Source of the DNA: Mya arenaria
Lineage: Eukaryota > Mollusca > Bivalvia > Myida > Myidae
Direction of reading: 5' to 3'
Length of the DNA stretch: 64,000 bases
Assembly: GCF_026914265.1 (NCBI RefSeq)
Contig: NC_069124.1
Coordinates: forward strand, 16,947,088-17,011,087
The translations under genes were made by a program, and so were the position numbers. Shown in pieces: positions 59,100 through 64,000 of the stretch; positions within the stretch are counted from its first letter, which is position 1; each line of letters starts with the position of its first letter. A model generated the notes under the pieces. It was not told where the DNA came from and searched no databases. It saw only the letters and a list, made by a program, of their open reading frames with translations.

Positions 59100-59457
59100 T
59101 TAAAGCTGCACTCTCACAGGTTGAAGGTTTTGACAACTTTTTTTTTGTCTTGGAATGAGCCAATTTTTGAGAAAATGCATGGAAACCAGTCATATATGGA
59201 TGCTGACAAAGGAATAGGTCGCAGATATTTATATTTAAGTTCAATAATTGATGTTTTATGCATTTTTCTCAAACCGTTAGTAACGCTTTAAACCATAAAA
59301 CATTAATTTTTGGACGGAAATATGAAAATCTGCGATCTGATCTTTTGTCAGTATCTTTTATCATTGGTTTGCAGATATTTACGCAAAAATTTGCTCTTTA
59401 CAAGACAAAAAATAAGAAAGTTGTAAAAACGGTATATCTGTGAGAGTGCAGCTTTAA
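59100..59457. mobile_element. MITE family A, copy 3
   Basis: TTAAAGCTGCACTCTCACAG and CTGTGAGAGTGCAGCTTTAA bound 358 bp, with the interior colinear with the copies at 12501 and 49853. It lies about 670 bases after the C3orf38 stop codon. Confidence 0.88.
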
Positions 59458-59936
59458 GGCTATTGTACAATTGTAAAGATAGTTTTTGCTTGTACATTTG
59501 CATCGACACCACTAGGAAGTACATTGAAATGAATATAAATGACTTGGGGAACAATTTCAAATAATGTCTAAAGCCACTTTACCCAGCTTAGGCATGAATC
59601 CATTAATGTAATTGATGGTTATTGATTACATTTGTTATAATTCCCTTTTAATATTAAGAATCAATGTATTTTCTTCTTAAAATCTATTTAATCAATCCTC
59701 CGCATGTTTCATGTCTTGTTTTGGAAATATATTTAAGTTATATGCCTTCACTGTCTTTGATAGATGGTTATTGATTATATTTGTTTATTTTATTTCGAAT
59801 ATAGGTCTGCAAGTTTCGTTTGGTTGGTTCGTAGACCTTGTCTTGACTTGAAACTATTTGACCTAAGGCTTTGACCATGAAACAACTCCAATCATTATTG
59901 TAGGATGCATATGATCAGTAGATGTTGGTGATTGGA

Positions 59937-59950
59937 GGGGGGGGGGGGGG
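59937..59950. repeat. 14-base G homopolymer
   Basis: Uninterrupted G run. Confidence 0.9.
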
Positions 59951-60230
59951 TTAGATTTTTTTATCAATAGATGACCGCTGTTGTTTGTTTGTTTTTATCT
60001 CAGTGGATAAAGGAAATGGTCACCAGCCTATGAAAAATTAGCACTTACTTGAGAGTGATTTAACGCTGGCAAAACTTGTTTTATTGATAAATGTACTCTT
60101 GATTATCATCAGTATATTTGAGGAGAAGAAAGTATTTTTTATTCCATGAGTATCTTTTGTGCAAACAGTAATAAAGTTATATATAAAAATTACAAATTTA
60201 AAGTGTATTGAACTTCTTTTTCTTAGATTT

Positions 60231-60600
60231 TTAAAGTGACACTCTTCTTCAAAATCAATACATAAACATTTATACCAAACATACATTTTGAGTGATAAAC
60301 CGTTAACTTCTTACTAAGTAATGTATTTATGGACAATATTAATTACTGATAACAAGATTGTAGCCATGTATTTAACAGCTGAAAACGCATTTTTTTAATG
60401 ATTGGTGAGTGCTAAAAGAACTGATCTTCTATCGTCTCATAAGGTAGAAATACTGTGTTTTCTGCACCTTTCTTTCAAATTTAAATTCGGTATCTTTCAT
60501 AAGAACCATTGTTTTTGACATTTATTAATCCTTTTTGGTATATTAAAACAATTGTATTAATTGTGTTAAATCTTATTTTGGAGTAGTAGTGCATCTTTAA
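60231..60600. mobile_element. MITE family B, copy 2
   Basis: TTAAAGTGACACTCTTCTTC at the left and GTAGTGCATCTTTAA at the right. The interior is colinear with 42354-42730 (TTAATTACTGATAACAAGAT, GTCTCATAAGGTAGAAATAC). Confidence 0.82.
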
Positions 60601-60862
60601 GCATGAGAACAAAGTAATGTTTGTGCATAAGGTAATACAATTATATATACAAATAACATATACAAATTCGATTGATCGAGGACGTGGGAAGGCTCGTCAG
60701 CTTGTAATGTATGGTATGTGAAGTGGAAAGTTATGGTTCAATTAATCTGCCATTCATATATATGATCACTGAACGGTTTAAAAATATATATGAGTTGACA
60801 TCATTACCAAATATATTACCGAATTGAATTTGAAAATAGGATTGGTCCCTTGCTTTGTAGGT

Positions 60863-61085
60863 TACAAAATGAGTCGAGGTTTAATGTGGGTGGCTATGAC
60901 GTCTTGCAAAACCTCAGCCACAACTCGAAAACCGTTCAAGGTATTCAAACGAAATTTGCTTCTCATGCCGCGAGAGAAAACATAACATGTTTAGCAAGGA
61001 CAATAACTCTAGCTTGAATAAATGTCGAGTAATGCTTCTTGGTCGACTGAAAACAAATCCCTGATTGTCGCTGGCGTTTGTAACG
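60863..61085. repeat. Dispersed repeat, copy 3
   Basis: GACGTCTTGCAAAACCTCAG, CCACAACTCGAAAACCG, GCAAGGACAATAACTCTAGC and TGTCGAGTAATGCTTCTTGG correspond in order to words of the copies at 43127 and 48195. Confidence 0.55.
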
Positions 61086-61210
61086 CAGGGCTCTTCTTTC
61101 TTGTTGAAATTTGTGTTTACATATTACAGTGGGTGCTGACTGCAAGTTCTGAAGGTAATCTACAATTGTTGGCCGCAAAATATTAAATTACTGTTTTTGT
61201 AAAAAAAATT

Positions 61211-61424
61211 CTGGTGAATGCTAAACGATTTACTGTGGTCTGCTATTGTCTCATAAACCGGGTAGAAATACCGAATACCGTGTTTTATGACCATTTCTTT
61301 CAAATTAAACTCGGTATCCTTCATAAGAATAATTGTTTTCGACATTTATTGATCATCTTTGGAATATTAAAACAATATTTTTAATTGTGTTTTTTCTCAT
61401 TTGGAAGTAAGAATGCATCTTTAA
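61211..61424. mobile_element. MITE family B, copy 3, right half only
   Basis: Begins at CTGGTGAATGCTAAACG and ends GCATCTTTAA, matching the right-hand 210 bases of the copies at 42354 and 60231. The left half is missing. Confidence 0.78.
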
Positions 61425-61611
61425 GGTACATTTACTCTAAGGCAATTGTCACTCTTTGAGTTCAATGCATACAGTGCCAATGGTCTTGTTCGATTTTGTT
61501 TATAATATAGAAATTGATATGTTCATATTGGGACATCACATACGGGTAGCAATGCCCAGGAATCTACCTCAAGGTCAAAGGAACATTTACCAATGCATAC
61601 TTAAAATATGT

Positions 61612-61835
61612 GGTTGTTCGGTTAGCGCAGTGGTTAGCGCACTCGCTTCTCACAAAGTCCACCCGGTTTAGTTTCCCGGCCCGGGCCCTTGTGTGAGTTT
61701 GGTTAGTGGTCACCAAGCCGGCCAAACGAGTTTTCTCCGGGTATGCCGATTACCCCACAAAGCAAGACAACTCTCACGCGCATCATCGTGCCAACGAGAG
61801 TTATCATAACTTCTTCACAGTCGTAAAATATATAG
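61612..61835 (+). mobile_element. tRNA-derived SINE
   Basis: The head TGGTTGTTCGG is followed by a perfect box A, TAGCGCAGTGG (61623-61633). The box B region (CCGGTTTAGTTTCCCGG) is degenerate. The body shares GTGAGTTTGGTTAGTGGTCA, TTTTCTCCGGGTA, CCCCACAAAGCAAGACA and CCAACGAGAGTTAT with the SINE at 44861. Confidence 0.78.
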
Positions 61836-61839
61836 TGGT

Positions 61840-62300
61840 TAAACTAAATTATTGTGAATGTAGTTCTTATTCTGTTTGAAAGCCACGCAGCTTGCCATAT
61901 CTTGCTTTTTTGAATATTATGTGTAAGACAAACCTAAGCTTGGCATTGGGCGCCAGTAAAATATTGCTGGTGGTTTATAATTTTATGGTGATATACCCAT
62001 TAAAATAACTTTAACATACGGAACTAAGGTTGACTTCACTTATGAATGGGTATGTCCTTAAATAACCAAAACACACACTTGTGCTTTCAATTTTATTTTC
62101 AGTGCATTGCATACTTCGACAATTGAATTTCAATGGCATTATGAAAATATTTGCATGGCATTGTATCAAGACAATTCAACTTCCCTGAGGTTGGACTTTC
62201 AATGATTATTTCAATTTTCAAACTTATACAAGTCTTTAAATACTATTTGAAGTTAATGAATTCACCGGTATTTAAAATGTTACGTAAGCAGAATGGGGAA
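61840..62300. other. Intergenic stretch, nothing recognised
   Basis: AT-rich DNA between the SINE and the collagen-like exon; no open frame or element with clear ends. Confidence 0.55.
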
Positions 62301-62304
62301 AGTA

Positions 62305-62310
62305 TTTATT
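62305..62310 (-). promoter_or_regulatory. Candidate polyadenylation signal of the collagen-like gene
   Basis: TTTATT on the plus strand reads AATAAA on the minus strand and starts only 7 bases after the stop codon, implying a 3' UTR of a few tens of bases if used. Confidence 0.45.
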
Positions 62311-62317
62311 TCAAAAA

Positions 62318-62745
62318 TTAACCTTTGTTTGCATAGGCATATTTAGAAGGGGCAGCCATGTAATATTTCGGTGCTGCCGCTACATAACGGACAGGGTAAT
62401 ATGTGACGCGTCCAGGGGCGCCTTGGGGACCCGAAGGGCCAGGGGCGCCTTGTCCACCACGTGGGCCTCTGGCACCGGGAACGCCTTCAGGTCCCGGTGG
62501 CCCTTCCGGTCCGTCTTCTCCTTTAAGCCCTCGCCTCCCAGGGAACCCGCGAAATCCTTGTATTCCGGCTTCCCCAGCGTCTCCAGTTAATCCTGGAGGA
62601 CCGGTTATGCCCTTGTCACCCTTCTCTCCCGGATATCCGGGGAATCCCTGTGGCCCTTGGTAGCCGACCGGCCCTTGGGGTCCCTCCTGTCCATCTGTGC
62701 CGTTAACGCCATCCTCTCCCTCATCTCCCAGCTCGCCGGGAACAC
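62318..62745 (-). CDS. Collagen-like protein, last exon (partial gene)
   Basis: The exon opens at an acceptor (GTGCAG, AG at 62747-62746) in a phase that completes a split Gly codon, so upstream exons exist on the minus strand beyond the window. It encodes about 37 uninterrupted Gly-X-Y triplets ([20 protein letters not shown] to [10 protein letters not shown]). Proline is common in X and Y, and charged GEK, GDK, GED and GRR triplets occur. After the helix comes a short tail, [20 protein letters not shown] then [10 protein letters not shown], rich in Tyr, Ala and Lys. There is no fibrillar C-propeptide, NC1 or C1q domain, so it is not a classical fibrillar or basement-membrane collagen. A Tyr/Lys/Ala tail would suit a secreted matrix, shell or byssus-like protein, but that is inference. 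The rest of the protein is not visible. Confidence 0.88.
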
Positions 62746-63287
62746 CTGCACGTGAGTAAGATAAATAAGAATACATAGAGCACAGATATGTACTATAAAT
62801 ACATTAAAAATTCTTGAGAATTAAGGGTAACAGTCTCAGCATTAGAGATGAGAAGAATGTCGATACTGTATAGACCGTCGCCCATAGATGCACAAACCCG
62901 CCGTATCGCGATACGGGTCGATTGAACTTCTTAACGAAATATGTGGTTCTGTTCTTCGGTACAAACTTAAAACATATCTATTTTATTCGCTGATTGTTCA
63001 GTTTGTATTGTATGAGTCACAAGGTCCGAGTTTCTCGACAATACTTAAGTATTAACTAAATAACTTGCTCAAACAATTTTACCACTTTACACCGAGCATG
63101 GTTAAAAATGTTAAATATTTAAACTCCATTAGACTTATACTCCCTCATAGATTTTATTGATACATTTTTTAGAAAACAAAATTGTTTAAAAGCAAGAAAT
63201 ATACTTGATTAATTACTCATGATACTTTTATGGGGAACTCAGCTAAAAAAAATGCATATCATTTAGTAAACGACCAATCGGAAATCC
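62746..63287 (-). other. Intron of the collagen-like gene (left part)
   Basis: No Gly-X-Y coding segment was found on the minus strand between 62746 and 64000, so this is probably intron. Confidence 0.5.
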
Positions 63288-63557
63288 ACGGCCATTTCCC
63301 TTCGAAAACAACCTCGGATGTATGCCGGTACATCAGTAAAAGTAGTTCGTACATTTTTTAAATAATAGTTTTAATTAATGATGGTGTTTGAACGTGTATT
63401 TTGTATTACTAAGTTAGAATTGATTCTTTGGTTTTACTGTTATTTTAAAACCACTACGCGAATTGCAGCGTAGTTAAATGGGAAGAATTCTGACATTGTA
63501 AACCGTCCATATACATCCAAGGTTGTTTTCGATGGAAAATGACCGAGATGCTCAGAA
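63288..63557. mobile_element. MITE family F, copy 2
   Basis: CCACGGCCATTTCCCTTCGA and AAACAACCTCGGATGTATGC at the left are mirrored by CATATACATCCAAGGTTGTT and TTCGATGGAAAATGACCGAG at the right. It is colinear with the copy at 50342. Confidence 0.78.
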
Positions 63558-63787
63558 TAATTTAACGACCATACAAAGAAAATGACCGCACACAGTTAAG
63601 ATATTTTTTATCAAAATATGATATAACCAGAATTGTTTTTTCTTTCCATTATCAATTTTACACAGGATTAAAATAGTGTTCTCAAATGAGTAAGAATTTG
63701 AGAATTTTGGAGACACTGGGGCCAGAAGTCAAGTTTATATCATTCCGTGACATTGCATTAGTCACATGGACGACAAAAACACTTATA

Positions 63788-63853
63788 GATTTGCCGAAAT
63801 AGATCACAGAAATGCCGAATTAGATCACAGAAATGCCGAAATAGATCACAGAA
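63788..63853. repeat. 21-bp tandem repeat, about three copies
   Basis: GCCGAAATAGATCACAGAAAT recurs at 63793, 63814 and 63835 with one substitution. Confidence 0.85.
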
Positions 63854-64000
63854 AAAGTTGTGATGGTCGGTGTCAGATATCAATGAGAAATGTTTTATTA
63901 AAACATCGTATGGTTTTAAGAGCGTCTTGAAATTCGCATAAAGAGCGCTTTTTATTTATCTTCAACGTTTAATGATCGTTTATGTCTGTTTCATAGAAGA

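Noticed and set aside
62403-62663. Plus-strand Gly/Pro-rich frame opposite the collagen-like exon
   Set aside because: The reverse complement of Gly-Pro codons also encodes Gly and Pro. The minus strand has the regular Gly-X-Y pattern, splice acceptor and stop.

Overview
This is animal nuclear DNA: genes split by GT-AG introns, an intronless histone H1 with an H1-type promoter box, polyadenylation signals, tRNA-derived SINEs and many short inverted-repeat transposons (MITEs). The repeat style, the collagen-like gene and the NEDD4-type ligase suggest a lophotrochozoan, most likely a bivalve mollusc; that is an inference from style and not a species identification. No bacterial, plasmid or viral gene content was seen.

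Layout. (1) 1-9985 is the right end of a large 37-bp minisatellite that starts beyond the window. It is nearly uniform on the left, with a 1.1-1.2 kb higher-order repeat, and decays towards its right margin. (2) 10515-13410 (-) is a four-exon 5-formyltetrahydrofolate cyclo-ligase gene (MTHFS), with a possible 5' noncoding exon near 14385. (3) 17387-17955 (+) is a solitary, polyadenylated-type histone H1 whose frame is broken by one base in a G run. (4) 18.4-23.9 kb is gene-free and holds transposon relics and a decayed ~170-bp tandem array. (5) 24060-48524 (+) is a complete NEDD4-type E3 ubiquitin ligase (C2, four WW, HECT; 26 coding exons, about 893 residues), followed by a probable long 3' UTR. 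(6) 53843-58427 (+) is a four-exon homologue of human C3orf38 (about 408 residues). (7) 58.4-62.3 kb is a cluster of MITEs and SINEs. (8) 62318-62745 (-) is the last exon of a collagen-like protein gene whose other exons lie beyond the right edge.

The genes belong to unrelated pathways (folate metabolism, chromatin, ubiquitin ligation, an uncharacterised protein, extracellular matrix), and nothing suggests co-regulation. The accessory content is in the repeats: about a dozen inverted-repeat families, several in two or three copies, sit in introns and flanks. The strongest unusual signal is the minisatellite. Its unit has no stop triplet in any frame of the minus strand, so it forms a reading frame of over 2,200 codons, although frame-shifting indels inside the array argue against it being a protein gene.
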